From contig VEFU01000028.1 in assembly GCA_007679095.1 (NCBI GenBank), forward strand, positions 1-56,992: DNA of 56,992 nucleotides, in the 5' to 3' direction. Of the stretch, positions 29,133 through 39,410 are shown piece after piece. Below the pieces are notes generated by a model. It was not told where the DNA came from, made no database searches, and saw only the letters and a program-made list of their open reading frames with translations. Origin of the DNA: Paenibacillus bovis (GTDB lineage: Bacteria > Bacillota > Bacilli > Bacillales > Bacillaceae_C). The stretch's first letter is position 1, and every line of letters starts with the position of its first letter. Both the position numbers and the translations under genes were made by a program.

Positions 29133-31655
29133 TTAAAAATCAAAACTTAATTGTGAACCTTTTTGAACTTCGCTGTTCTTCCGAGAAAGTTTTTTCTTCT
29201 CTTTCTCACCATCTAAATACTGCTCATAAAAATGTTTATTAAATATATGGTATGGTAGTGGATCATTAAGATAACTACCAAATGTTATAGGAATCATTCG
29301 TAGCATCAGCAAGTCTATTGCAACCTGCACATCACCATTGGAAACTCGAACACGTTGGGTTACCCTCGTAGGAAGATCATTCGAAAATGTTTGTTTGCTC
29401 ACATGCATAGGATATTTCATCGTGTTAGGCAACTTCATTCCTATTGTATAAAAAACATTCCCTTTCCTCACAACAAAAGGTGTTAATGTTATATTACCTG
29501 TCCGTTCACTTATTTTTGTAACCGCAGGTGCAAGCTCATCAGTCTTAATGGTTGCTACCACAAAAGGTAGATCTTTTTCTAACAGTGGCATTTTTTCATC
29601 ATTTTCTTCATACACAACTACATTATTTTGACCGGAACAATTTTCGATTATAAACTTGTTCGCATTTGTTTTATTTTTCATAAAATAGCTTTCCAAATTT
29701 CTTAGTTCAACAACACCATCTTGTATCGACAACCAATTCGTTTCTTTGTTAGGATGATAATACTTTACTTCTGTTTTACCCTTAAATGAACGAACTAGTA
29801 ATAAAATGTCTCCTTCGATTCCATTAGGTAATCGCACCTTTATAAACTGAGGAAAGTAATAATACTCATAAGGGCTTTCCTGTTCCAATAAGTTATAGAT
29901 TTTTTGATTAACAAAACCTAATCGAATAAGAATGTCATCCATTCCACCCTTTAAACGATTCACAAAATCATTGGGTGAGGCATCCTGTGAATAATGAGAT
30001 TGAGAGAGAAGCCCTTGTTGTAAGAACCCTAATTCGTAGGCTTTTTTAGGGTCTGAAGGGTCCCACTCTTCATATTGATCTACTTCCCCTAATACAAACG
30101 AAGGAACATCTTCCCTAGAGGTTTCTGCTATAATTTCTTCTATTCTTTTTATTATAGCCTCTTTACGGTCAACCTCTGTATCTAATGGTTTATAATACTT
30201 TAACCATTCTGGTTTCAGAACAAACTCAATATCCATCGTATGTCGATAACTATCTTCCAAGTCATAAAAGCGGTATCGACCCTCAGAGATTTGCTCTACA
30301 TCGAATCTTGCATCCTTCACTTTCTGATTATCACCATTCTTACCAACCTTTTCACCTCTATATTTCTCCATTACTTCATTTAAATATGATAAAATATTTT
30401 CATTAGTAGAAACAACAAAAACTTTTACTAACTCTCCCTGCCGCTCAAAATAGGTATCATGGATTCTCCTACTACCAATCTCTTTCTTCTTTAATTGAGT
30501 ATCAATAACTTCATCTGGATCGCAATCCTTGAATAATAAATCATTTGTCATATGCTGAAATGATTCAAAAAGGTAGAAGTGATCATTAGGGTGCAGTCCT
30601 CTTTTGATAAGATACTTATAATTTGAACGGTCGGAATGTGTAATCGGAATCATGTAGTCATTAATAAACTTCTCAGGTGATATCGCAATATCACCAACTG
30701 CTTCAATTGCTTCACCAGTTATTGATTCGTATTTAATTGAATCCCAGGAAAATATTCTGTTTTGATACATGTTTTTGCTGAAAGGTATTTTTACTATCCT
30801 ATTTGATGTGTGATTCATTTTGTATAAGGACCTATTTTGAAATTTACCATTTGACTTTCTATTAAATGCCCAATTTCCATTCTTGAGTAATGACATAGTC
30901 ATAATAAGGCGCCCTTTAGTAACTACTGTAACCGTTATATCATTTTCATTTGTTTCTATCGCTAAATTAATCACGTAAGAAAATACTTTTTTATCCTGGT
31001 CCTTTTGATACAAAGGCTTAGATACTAGCTCAAATTTCGGTGAAAAAGTGTCAATTACCTGAAACCATTTCTCTGGAAACTCCCACTCTGCTAATTCTCC
31101 ATCTTTGTTATAATTCTTCCTTAGTTTTAATTGAGGTTCATCTAATACACTTTTAATGTTTTCACTGGCATATTGAAGAATGTAGTTATTTAAAAATGTT
31201 TCATGTTGAGTGTAACCTCTTAATTGATCAAGACTTAACTCATTTACAGTAACATTAGTTGGATCGATACCACCTAGTAATTTACCTAATATAGAGTAAA
31301 GTTGAATTTTTTCTTTTTTATCCTCTAATTCTTGTTTCAGATAACGTATCAAGGAACTATTAATCATTTGAATCTTTAAATTAGACATATCCTTAGACAC
31401 AATGAGCCAGGGTTGCTGGCCTGTCAACGAATGACGATGAAAGGTCATACAAACTAAATCTTTTTCTATTCCTTGTTTATATCTAAAAGGAGATAACAAA
31501 AAGTTTAATTTGTTTTCATTTTCAGAAGATAAATCCAATATTTGATTCCAAACATTAACTAATTCATCAGAGAAAAAAACACCCTTTACTTTATGCTCTT
31601 TTGCCTGGCTTCTACCTAACTTCAACTGATGAATGACATATTTATCCTCGTTCAT
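29133..31655 (-). CDS. Prokaryotic PIWI-RE protein (DUF3962 / RNaseH-like PIWI)
   Basis: An 840-aa protein matching the pPIWI-RE family: a long N-terminal module, then the C-terminal RNaseH-like PIWI domain from ~530, with the family-typical DPKKAYELGFLQQGLLSQ (~532) and the terminal region ITFGSYLNDPLPYHIFNKHF. PIWI-RE proteins were defined computationally (Burroughs, Iyer and Aravind, 2013) by conserved Arg and Glu in the PIWI fold and predicted to be guide-dependent, often acting without DDE catalysis. Whether this one keeps a catalytic set cannot be decided by eye. The ATG overlaps the helicase stop (ATGA), so it is the third gene of its operon. Confidence 0.85.
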   Translation of the reverse strand: MNEDKYVIHQLKLGRSQAKEHKVKGVFFSDELVNVWNQILDLSSENENKLNFLLSPFRYKQGIEKDLVCMTFHRHSLTGQQPWLIVSKDMSNLKIQMINSSLIRYLKQELEDKKEKIQLYSILGKLLGGIDPTNVTVNELSLDQLRGYTQHETFLNNYILQYASENIKSVLDEPQLKLRKNYNKDGELAEWEFPEKWFQVIDTFSPKFELVSKPLYQKDQDKKVFSYVINLAIETNENDITVTVVTKGRLIMTMSLLKNGNWAFNRKSNGKFQNRSLYKMNHTSNRIVKIPFSKNMYQNRIFSWDSIKYESITGEAIEAVGDIAISPEKFINDYMIPITHSDRSNYKYLIKRGLHPNDHFYLFESFQHMTNDLLFKDCDPDEVIDTQLKKKEIGSRRIHDTYFERQGELVKVFVVSTNENILSYLNEVMEKYRGEKVGKNGDNQKVKDARFDVEQISEGRYRFYDLEDSYRHTMDIEFVLKPEWLKYYKPLDTEVDRKEAIIKRIEEIIAETSREDVPSFVLGEVDQYEEWDPSDPKKAYELGFLQQGLLSQSHYSQDASPNDFVNRLKGGMDDILIRLGFVNQKIYNLLEQESPYEYYYFPQFIKVRLPNGIEGDILLLVRSFKGKTEVKYYHPNKETNWLSIQDGVVELRNLESYFMKNKTNANKFIIENCSGQNNVVVYEENDEKMPLLEKDLPFVVATIKTDELAPAVTKISERTGNITLTPFVVRKGNVFYTIGMKLPNTMKYPMHVSKQTFSNDLPTRVTQRVRVSNGDVQVAIDLLMLRMIPITFGSYLNDPLPYHIFNKHFYEQYLDGEKEKKKLSRKNSEVQKGSQLSFDF

Positions 31656-34600
31656 ATTAGTAACACCTCATTCTGTTCATCAATGATTTCCATATCTTTT
31701 AATCCTTCTATGAACCAGGAATATAATACATCCTTTGCCATTTCATTTTCCCATTCCTGATTAAATATTTCTTCTATCATGGTGAGCATACTTTTATCTG
31801 AGCTTTTAGAGTTATTATTAAGTTTATCTGTTGCAAACGAAGCGTCACAAAAGAAGATACGCGCACTTGTTTGTCCCCTAACTAAGCGGCCAATCATTTG
31901 AATTAGATTTACCAATACATACAATGATATTGCTTTTTTATCTTCGTCATTTAAATCGCTCCACGAATACTTATAAGAAAGAAGGTTGTAAAAGTATCGA
32001 TTTGATTGTCTTCTGATGTGTTTTACACCTTCATAAAATAGTTTTTCATTGTTACCTTCTACTTTTAACTGATTCAATTCATGCTCAATAGATTTATATT
32101 TACCATTTAGCATTCTAATAATATTGCTAATGTCCTCTATTGGGATTAGTGGTCGTACAAGAAAGAATACACTACCAAAATATGCTTTGTTAAGGAATTT
32201 CTTATTAATATCATCATACTGTAAAATATTATAGCCACGATTTATGCTTTGAAGAGGGACTACTAAAATATCAATATCCATTTGTGGAAGTTCTTCTACA
32301 TCCCCTACTTCATCAAGACCAACTACTTTGTCACCAAACTCTCCTCTTAAGACATCAACAACAAGCTTTGATTGCTCGAATGAATTTACTACGAGCATTA
32401 CCTTCCTGTTATTATCATCATACCAGTGTCTTAATTCCTTACGAATATCCCCTACTAACTCCCGTGTTAACTTACGAAGATTTTCTGTTTTATTTTTGCT
32501 TCCAGAAACCAGTATAGGAGTATATTCTCCCTTAATGTTTTCCATATATTTAGGGAGAAGGTGTATTTTAACATTTGGTTTATGGTTTGTTGGTTCTAGT
32601 AAGTAATCAATAGGCACATCAACATGATAATGCTTTGACCCCTCTGCATACATAGTTGCTGACATAAAAACCATAGCAGGGCCGTCACTATAATTATTTT
32701 GTTGTTTATTTAACTGAGGGAATAGCTGAGCAAATTCAAAGAGAGCTTCTCTTCCTATACCATGATAGTCGAACATCTGTAATATTCCGATTTGATCTTC
32801 GTTTTCTCCATTCTCTTCCCCTCTAAAATAGTATTGAAAATGGCGCCCTGTAGGAGAACTTGGGATAAATGGTAGATACCTTAATATTGATTTATACTGA
32901 CTTGAGACACCATCAATCTTAGTATCCTTCATTTCCTCTATAGCAGGCTTAATATCTAGTAATGCTTTGAAATGAAAGTCAAACTCCATCAATAAACCAA
33001 AAAAGTATAATTGAAACTCTGCATTATCAACATTTTCCGAATCCATGCTACTTAATACAGAATCATCATTTAGTATTTTCTTAAGTAAGCCTGCCCTTAA
33101 TTCCTTTTCTCTTAACGTTTTAAGTTCACGAGAAAGATAGGATATTTGTACTTCTTCTAACTGTTCAAAAAAATCCCGAAATGACCTATCAAAAAAGCTG
33201 CTAGGATTTAAGGTTTTGAGATTACTAACTTTGTCTCTATAGGCTTCCACTAGCAATTCAAAAAATGGGTGATCACTTATATTTGTAATGTTTTCTTTTC
33301 CAAATATCATTTCAGTTAAGTGTTGAGCTACCTGATGGACATTAAACACCTGTTTTTTATATTTCTTCTTAATATATGTGTTATTTTTCATTAAGTCATA
33401 TAAGTGGTGGATCGCATCACTTGCCTTAGAAACATGACTGCGCCACTGTCTTACAAGGTAAGAACCAGCTTTACCATATTCAATATCAAATTCATGTTTC
33501 ACTTTTAAAAACTGACTTTCAAAAAAGGTAATATCACTTCCGATTAAGTCATTTTCAGAAAAAAAGATACCGTCCGCTTTTTCCTGTCCATCGTCCGCTT
33601 CATCTACAAATATTACGTCCATTTCTTCATAAGCTATTTCTGCATATGTTAGATCTCTCGGGTTTACAAGTGGCATTGGCTTACTATACATGAAGGCATG
33701 CTGAGTTCCAATCCATACTGGTGCATCATTCAGATGTTTTTCCGTTATATATGCCCCACACGTCTCAAACAAAGGACAATCATATGATGGCTTTTTCGCT
33801 CCTTCATCTTTGTTATTTTTTAATTCTCTGCATGGTGGTTTAGCCGACAGATCTTCTCTATTTAATAAACGATGGATTGAACACTCACCTTTAAAAAATT
33901 GCAATAAGTACTCTAATGATAGTTCACTTAAGGGATTCCTAAGCGAATTCGATTTACTTTGATTTTTAACCTTCTTAATATAATTTGATAGATGCTGTTT
34001 AATATTTTGCTGGCCAATAATCGGAACTGCTTTAACACCAATTTCACGCAACTTTAAAGTTAGGTCTAATACTTCTGTAACATTAGAAGTCCAAATAGCG
34101 ATTCTAGCACCTTCACCAGGTTGTAACTGTTCCGGGTATTCTCTCCATAAGTTAACTAGACGAAGGATCTCATACTTTAGTAAGTTGGTTTTTCCTACAC
34201 CAGTAATCCCGGCAATTCCTGTTTTATCTTTATATTGCAAATCTTGCAGTCCCTTGACACTCCTAATAGTAAAAGTCTTCTGCAAATCGTTGTACTGCTG
34301 CTGCAAACTTTTGTCCTGTTCACCAAGTAATTCGATAGAATTGTCCGACCAATGCATACCATTCGGTTGCAACCTTAAGGATAAAAGGTCACGTGATATC
34401 TTTTTCCTATTTGTGGGGACCTGCCACGACTTTAACTTTTGGTTTAAATAATCCTTTGATTTAATCAAATGAGGAGGGAATCCTTTTTTCTCTTGATCAC
34501 CTGTTCTAAAGGTAATCTCAATTTCCTCTTTATCTCTTTTATTTCCAACGTGCTTGGTTTTAAGGAAGTATGGTCTGTCTTCCGAGGTTATAAAATTCAT

Positions 34601-35140
34601 ATTAACCTTCCCTACATTTACTAAGGAATCCTTATTAAAGACATCTGCATAAAGGGAATTTCTATCCTTAAAATAAAGCGGTTGAATTTCTTCTATTTCA
34701 CCTTCACTTTTAATTGAAAATTTTCTTAATTTCCTATCAACCATTTCATATTCCGCTATGGCCCTTTTCCAGTTAGGGTAGGTAAACTCTTGCGCAAACA
34801 AGTATCTAAGAATATTTATCTTAAAGTCCTCACTTATATCCACATCGGGTAAAACAGAGTTGTAATTTGGGAGAATAGACCATACATCATCTACTGTATG
34901 ATAAGTCTTATACTCACTAAAAATAGTTGTAAAAACATCTAGAATTAACTCTACGGAAACGATTGAAGTAAGAAACTTCCTTATTGCTATGCCTCTTTCT
35001 ACAAATTCATTCCCTTTGTTAATATCATATCGAGTTATCAACTCTTCTATCTGCTCTCCACTCTTTTCAAAATACACCTGCGTTTGCACTTTAAACTCAT
35101 CAATAATCGGCTTTAAAATATCACTTTTCGAATTAAACAC
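31652..35140 (-). CDS. DinG-type helicase of the PIWI-RE system
   Basis: An 1162-aa XPD/DinG-like SF2 helicase: Walker A GITGVGKTN (~312), true DEAD box VIFVDEADDGQ (~512), MVFMSATMYAEG (~835) and motif VI LIQMIGRLVRGQ (~1082). Four cysteines between motifs Ia and II (~418, 436, 454, 459; CPLFETC) are placed as in the Fe-S cluster of XPD/DinG helicases. This family is the standard partner of PIWI-RE and is thought to unwind nucleic acid for guide or target access. It starts with GTG 35140 after AGGTGAT, 4 nt after the REase gene. Both overlaps argue for a fixed stoichiometric complex. Confidence 0.85.
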   Translation of the reverse strand: MFNSKSDILKPIIDEFKVQTQVYFEKSGEQIEELITRYDINKGNEFVERGIAIRKFLTSIVSVELILDVFTTIFSEYKTYHTVDDVWSILPNYNSVLPDVDISEDFKINILRYLFAQEFTYPNWKRAIAEYEMVDRKLRKFSIKSEGEIEEIQPLYFKDRNSLYADVFNKDSLVNVGKVNMNFITSEDRPYFLKTKHVGNKRDKEEIEITFRTGDQEKKGFPPHLIKSKDYLNQKLKSWQVPTNRKKISRDLLSLRLQPNGMHWSDNSIELLGEQDKSLQQQYNDLQKTFTIRSVKGLQDLQYKDKTGIAGITGVGKTNLLKYEILRLVNLWREYPEQLQPGEGARIAIWTSNVTEVLDLTLKLREIGVKAVPIIGQQNIKQHLSNYIKKVKNQSKSNSLRNPLSELSLEYLLQFFKGECSIHRLLNREDLSAKPPCRELKNNKDEGAKKPSYDCPLFETCGAYITEKHLNDAPVWIGTQHAFMYSKPMPLVNPRDLTYAEIAYEEMDVIFVDEADDGQEKADGIFFSENDLIGSDITFFESQFLKVKHEFDIEYGKAGSYLVRQWRSHVSKASDAIHHLYDLMKNNTYIKKKYKKQVFNVHQVAQHLTEMIFGKENITNISDHPFFELLVEAYRDKVSNLKTLNPSSFFDRSFRDFFEQLEEVQISYLSRELKTLREKELRAGLLKKILNDDSVLSSMDSENVDNAEFQLYFFGLLMEFDFHFKALLDIKPAIEEMKDTKIDGVSSQYKSILRYLPFIPSSPTGRHFQYYFRGEENGENEDQIGILQMFDYHGIGREALFEFAQLFPQLNKQQNNYSDGPAMVFMSATMYAEGSKHYHVDVPIDYLLEPTNHKPNVKIHLLPKYMENIKGEYTPILVSGSKNKTENLRKLTRELVGDIRKELRHWYDDNNRKVMLVVNSFEQSKLVVDVLRGEFGDKVVGLDEVGDVEELPQMDIDILVVPLQSINRGYNILQYDDINKKFLNKAYFGSVFFLVRPLIPIEDISNIIRMLNGKYKSIEHELNQLKVEGNNEKLFYEGVKHIRRQSNRYFYNLLSYKYSWSDLNDEDKKAISLYVLVNLIQMIGRLVRGQTSARIFFCDASFATDKLNNNSKSSDKSMLTMIEEIFNQEWENEMAKDVLYSWFIEGLKDMEIIDEQNEVLLI

Positions 35141-35144
35141 ATTA

Positions 35145-36254
35145 TCACCTACTCTTAACCATATTAATTAGCTCACTAAAGGTAAAAACTTCAACCTGTA
35201 AATCATGATGCATTAATCCTTTCTTAAGCGCATTCATATACCGCTTCTTACCTTTTGAATCTGGAATTCCTATTAAAACATCTTTTAATAGCCCACTTTT
35301 TTCTTCATGTAATAACTTTTCTACTAACATATAAGGATAACTATAATTTTTCACGTCGATTTTAAGTTGTATATTCTCAGATCCAACTTTCTTGGTAACT
35401 TGCAAGTCACCATCACTTTCAATATTCGGGTACATAAGAACTTGAGCACCCTGCCTTTCGAACCGTTCTTTTAGCTCAAATTCCTTAATTCCCGGTATAA
35501 CAGTTGAAAGTTGTACAGGTTCAATGGTTCTATGGGTAAATTGAAAAGGTCTTGCCTTATAATCATTAATCTTGTATCGATTGAAATGTTCTGTACACTC
35601 TTGGTTTAAGCAATTATATTTCTCACTTTTATTCTGTAATGTCCAACCACAGTATGGGCATACATAAAAGTCATCATTAGGTATCCGCTCATAGCTTTTA
35701 ATCAAACGTTCAATGATATATCTATCATTTTTTAACTGCTGGCCCAACCGAATACCTAATTCTTCAATATCTTCTTCGACTTTTATTAAAGGATTTTTAA
35801 TCAAAAACTCACGGTAGCTACTATAGACATGTTGCATATCTATATCGCCTTCATAATATTTACGTCGGCAATAAGCAAGCACCTCTCTGACAATACTTGA
35901 AGAAGCTTCCTGTGATGAGATATACTCCTGCAATAACCAATTTGCCTCATCACTAATACCTGTTCTTTCATTTAAAACGACCAAACTCGTTGGAATTTTT
36001 CTTTCTTTTAATGCTTTTATGTTAAACAAACCCCAATCTTCTATAGGAGTCTTCAGAAGTTGCAAAAACTCGTACATATTTGAGGGATAAACTGCATTTG
36101 CTGTAGTTAAGCTCTGGTGTTGGACTTTTGATAGGAGCATTTCAAATGGAGAAAATTTGTTTGTATCCGAGTAAATCATATCTTCAATATTGTACTCAAC
36201 CTTCTTCATATGTTGAATAATATCTATTAAACCTACATGATCAACTTTACCCAT
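35145..36254 (-). CDS. REase of the PIWI-RE three-gene system
   Basis: A 369-aa protein: N-terminal helical part, a zinc ribbon (CPYCG ~198, CLNQEC ~212) and a C-terminal PD-(D/E)XK core (ESDGDLQVTKK ~281, LKIDVKNYS ~298, giving D...D-x-K). Fits the restriction-endonuclease-like component reported beside PIWI-RE and its helicase. It is the first gene of the operon, with GGGTGG before the ATG. Probably the effector that cuts DNA selected by the PIWI-RE/helicase pair; that role is inferred from family context. Confidence 0.8.
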   Translation of the reverse strand: MGKVDHVGLIDIIQHMKKVEYNIEDMIYSDTNKFSPFEMLLSKVQHQSLTTANAVYPSNMYEFLQLLKTPIEDWGLFNIKALKERKIPTSLVVLNERTGISDEANWLLQEYISSQEASSSIVREVLAYCRRKYYEGDIDMQHVYSSYREFLIKNPLIKVEEDIEELGIRLGQQLKNDRYIIERLIKSYERIPNDDFYVCPYCGWTLQNKSEKYNCLNQECTEHFNRYKINDYKARPFQFTHRTIEPVQLSTVIPGIKEFELKERFERQGAQVLMYPNIESDGDLQVTKKVGSENIQLKIDVKNYSYPYMLVEKLLHEEKSGLLKDVLIGIPDSKGKKRYMNALKKGLMHHDLQVEVFTFSELINMVKSR

Positions 36255-36387
36255 AAATTACCACCCTTTCCATCTATGTTATAGACTAACCCAAACAAAG
36301 AATAAAGTCTATTAAAATATCACAAAAAAATATAGCTCGATATTTTATTGGTTTTTATACGAAATAATGTACAAAAATGAGCAGATA

Positions 36388-36503
36388 ATGACACCGAAAT
36401 ACTTAATAGCTTTATTCCCTAGATATAGAGATGATCTTAATAAGAGAAGTTAACAAGGCATTTTGAAACCTACTATGATGACAAAGGCGAACAACTAGTG
36501 TAA
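36388..36503 (+). pseudogene. Truncated duplicate of the 98-aa gene
   Basis: The sequence starts MTPKYLIALFPRYRDDLNKR, then stops (TAA 36451). The bases after the stop match the last ~50 bases of the intact gene at 29015-29067. Comparison shows a 181-bp internal deletion (intact-copy 28834-29014). The surrounding 36255-36565 holds only this remnant and the promoter of the PIWI-RE operon. Confidence 0.85.
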
Positions 36504-36525
36504 CCCTTTTAATTTGCATAAAAAG

Positions 36526-36566
36526 ATCCATAATATAGGCTTTTCGATTTAGCCTATATTATGGAT
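36526..36566. terminator. Perfect bidirectional terminator, copy 2
   Basis: The same 15-nt arms and 11-nt loop as at 29089-29129. Here it ends the minus-strand 99-aa gene, whose stop codon touches the hairpin. It is part of the direct duplication around the PIWI-RE operon. Confidence 0.75.
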
Positions 36567-36865
36567 TACTTCAAAACAATCAGATATACAATGTGCCCAG
36601 CGAAATTCACATATACCTCATCTGCCTTAATCGAAAATACTGTTTCAATAAGCTTAATTGAGTCATCATGATTTAAAACAGTCACATTACCATTTTTATC
36701 AGTTGCCCTTACATTTAATAATCCTTCAGTTGTATTTTTACCCTGAAGAAGTTCTATAACTACATTCTGATCTTGCTGATTATAGAAATAGTCTTCTATT
36801 TCTGCTATAAATGCAAATTCGTCTATGTCATGGACAGTTCCAATGTTTTTTGATATTTCTTCCAT
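36566..36865 (-). CDS. 99-aa hypothetical protein
   Basis: An acidic protein (MEEISKNIGTVHDIDEFAFI ... VNFAGHIVYLIVLK) with no recognised domain. GGTGAA precedes the ATG. Alternating hydrophobic residues at the C-terminus suggest beta strands. It lies between the PIWI-RE duplication and the Replic_Relax gene, same strand. It may be cargo of the mobile element; nothing more can be said. Confidence 0.55.
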   Translation of the reverse strand: MEEISKNIGTVHDIDEFAFIAEIEDYFYNQQDQNVVIELLQGKNTTEGLLNVRATDKNGNVTVLNHDDSIKLIETVFSIKADEVYVNFAGHIVYLIVLK

Positions 36866-37025
36866 TCTAACAATTCACCTTGCTTTTTTTGAAGTAGCTA
36901 CTAAAAAAATACAACCACATTGAACCCCTACCAGTGGTAATCTAGGCGGAAATATTGCAAAATCCTATTAATTTCTTGTTAACTAACTATATTATAACTA
37001 GAAATGATACTGCGTAACAAACATG

Positions 37026-38270
37026 TTATACCAAGTCATCATCAACTCTATAATATTGAACATTATCATTAAATTCCCGAAACACATTGTTGAACTCCTC
37101 ATCTAACTCGTATGGTCCAATATCATTAATAAGATAAGGTATTTCGTTTCCGTAAATTGTAGCCTTTCTAAATCCTTTAAACTCTAGACCTTTAACTGCT
37201 TCTTGGTTTTTAATGGCATTTATTTGACGGTAAACATTCATAAATTTACTATAAACGTTAGCCTCAAATGATTGCGATGTTAAATAAACAGTTACATAAA
37301 ACTCATTATTTCCAGCCATATTAGTTGTAATGATTTGCTTATAATCATTATCTGGATCATTGATTAGATAAAGCTTTACATCCTGATTACCTTTCCTATT
37401 CAGATAAGTGCTTAATTTATTGATAAACCTTTGTTCATAATTCTTTCTATTTATCTCAAAAAGAAGAGTTTCACTAGTATCACTGACAGTTGCCATAATA
37501 AGATTAACATCTTTGTGGTAGTCTCCCATCTCCTTAAAAAATGCTGCACAAATATTCTTCCATCTACGTTTCATGCCATGTTTTTTACGCTTATCTTCCA
37601 AGATAAAAATAATTCCTGCATGTCTAACATTTAATTCACTTTGTATTGCTGTCTCATAATAATGTTGGTAAGTTCTAAACTTTTTACAAAGCTGTTCATG
37701 GTTTTCGCTACCTCTATCAATCTCAATCGCGTAAGTCCTATTATTCTCTAATCTAATCTCGGCATCTGGACGAAAACGAAACTTATTTTCAGAGTTGCCA
37801 TAAGTTACAGCGCTATAAAGATTGATACGATGTTCTATAAACGTTGTATTTATAGATTTTAATTTAATGAGGAAATCAATCAGCAATAGATGGTGTTGAG
37901 CTTGTTCTAATGGAGGTGAATATAATTCATACGGAAAATCACCATAACTTGTACATCCATTTTCATTAATCCAACCTTCTCCCCTTTTTCCTTCCTCAAT
38001 ATTAAATAAGTCTTTTGCTAATTCGTAACCTTTGGGCGTAAGATAATACATAGATCCCTCTGACCCGTCTTGCAGTTTATACTTAGAAATCATTTTTTGA
38101 TCAAGTAATTTTCTAAGATACTTATAGATAGTTTTCTCCTGACTTGTCGTAAAATTCTCTCCATATTTCATTTCTGCAAAATGATAAGGTTTAACACCTC
38201 TATAATTAACGAGACATTCAATTAAATTTAAATCATAATCGGTTAAATCATAACCTAATAAATATGCCAT
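37026..38270 (-). CDS. Replication-relaxation family protein (Replic_Relax)
   Basis: A 414-aa protein with an N-terminal winged helix (LTDYDLNLIECLVNYRGV ~10-100) and the family core FRPDAEIRLENNRTYAIEID (~170-190) followed by KKFRTYQHYYE. This family is found on plasmids and integrative conjugative elements of Firmicutes and is linked to replication or relaxation of the element; the E-x-D core resembles a nuclease fold. GAGGAG precedes the ATG. It marks a mobile-element segment inside the island, but no relaxase, coupling protein or conjugation genes are present nearby. Confidence 0.8.
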   Translation of the reverse strand: MAYLLGYDLTDYDLNLIECLVNYRGVKPYHFAEMKYGENFTTSQEKTIYKYLRKLLDQKMISKYKLQDGSEGSMYYLTPKGYELAKDLFNIEEGKRGEGWINENGCTSYGDFPYELYSPPLEQAQHHLLLIDFLIKLKSINTTFIEHRINLYSAVTYGNSENKFRFRPDAEIRLENNRTYAIEIDRGSENHEQLCKKFRTYQHYYETAIQSELNVRHAGIIFILEDKRKKHGMKRRWKNICAAFFKEMGDYHKDVNLIMATVSDTSETLLFEINRKNYEQRFINKLSTYLNRKGNQDVKLYLINDPDNDYKQIITTNMAGNNEFYVTVYLTSQSFEANVYSKFMNVYRQINAIKNQEAVKGLEFKGFRKATIYGNEIPYLINDIGPYELDEEFNNVFREFNDNVQYYRVDDDLV

Positions 38271-38419
38271 ATTATTGGCTCCTCTCTAATTGATTTTATA
38301 CATATATAGTTCTAGTTAGTGTTTTTGTCCTGAAGTACCCACTGTTCTTGATTCAGCAAGTACTTCTCTAAATATAACTAGGTTGAATTCATAGTTACTC
38401 AGTAACCGTAATTGTTCAC

Positions 38420-39100
38420 TTAATATAAGTGCTTTAAAGGCTTTTTCTGATTATCCGGGAATGAAATTGCTTTTAATAAACGTTCCTCTAAGTTTTTCAT
38501 GATATAACCCTTTACATATTGGTTACGCGCTTCAATGTTTTCTTCTTTTTTAAAGAAAAAACCATGTTTTATACGGACTGAAACTGGCTCAGTGGACCAC
38601 TTGTGTAGTGCTTCCGTTTCTAGCTCAGCTTCAATTCTTCTAAAGGTCAATAAATCTTTTATTCTATTGTGTCGCTCGTCCATAAAGCTAGGTAAACCAT
38701 TGATAAATGTTTCAAGCTTTTCTCTTAAGGTTTCAAATTCATCCCATAAACTTTCACTTAAAACATCTTGCACGATGTAAAGCAATTCCATTTTTAAACG
38801 ATCGTAATCTGAACTGTGCTCTTCAACTTCTTCAAGAGAGTCATCTACACTAAAATATCGTAGCTTACAATGATTTCCGATATCTTCAAATATTTCATTA
38901 ATACTCACTTTCTTGTCCCTTAGCTCCTTGATATGAAGTGCGACTTGTAGATCCAACTCATCATATACCTTTTCTCCAGTTAAAGGAGATCTGTTCACAA
39001 AGTGAAGCTTTAATTCGTGTAGTTGATTGAACCAGTTAGCAACCGTATTGCTATGCTTACCAACCTTCTTGGAAAATTCACCAATTTTAAGTTGAGCCAT
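38420..39100 (-). CDS. MerR-like helix-turn-helix protein
   Basis: The N-terminal MerR-type winged helix (LKIGEFSKKVGKHSNTVANW, then YDELDLQVALHIKEL) is followed by a long charged coiled segment with no ligand domain. ATG 39100 is chosen because GGAGGTGG lies just upstream, inside a longer reading from 39118. Such proteins accompany Replic_Relax genes on Bacillus mobile elements. It may regulate that gene or act in maintenance. Not a metal-sensing MerR: no cysteine set at the C-terminus. Confidence 0.65.
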   Translation of the reverse strand: MAQLKIGEFSKKVGKHSNTVANWFNQLHELKLHFVNRSPLTGEKVYDELDLQVALHIKELRDKKVSINEIFEDIGNHCKLRYFSVDDSLEEVEEHSSDYDRLKMELLYIVQDVLSESLWDEFETLREKLETFINGLPSFMDERHNRIKDLLTFRRIEAELETEALHKWSTEPVSVRIKHGFFFKKEENIEARNQYVKGYIMKNLEERLLKAISFPDNQKKPLKHLY

Positions 39101-39410
39101 ATTATTTCCACCTCCCATCTATGTTTGGTGAGCACATGTGAAGGAATTTTCCAAGGTTCTTCTGTGCTACAAAATGGTTATCGGCAGCACATTTATAAAA
39201 TTCCCTCGCAATTTTTTCCATTTTGTTATCTGATATCTCTCTGTCATATTAAGGAAAAAGAAATTTCAAAATCAAAGGGATTATTAGATAACGAGAGAAT
39301 TTCCTATAGGTAGTATAGAAAGCCTATAGGAAAAATCTCGGAATATGGGCTTTGTTCTTAATTTCAATACGGATTATAATTACTTTAATTCAAGTGGAGA
39401 GGTGATATTA

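Noticed and set aside
29089-36566. Possible CRISPR or tandem array because of repeated hairpins
   Set aside because: Only two copies, 7.4 kb apart and part of a larger duplicated gene end; no repeat-spacer periodicity anywhere in the window.
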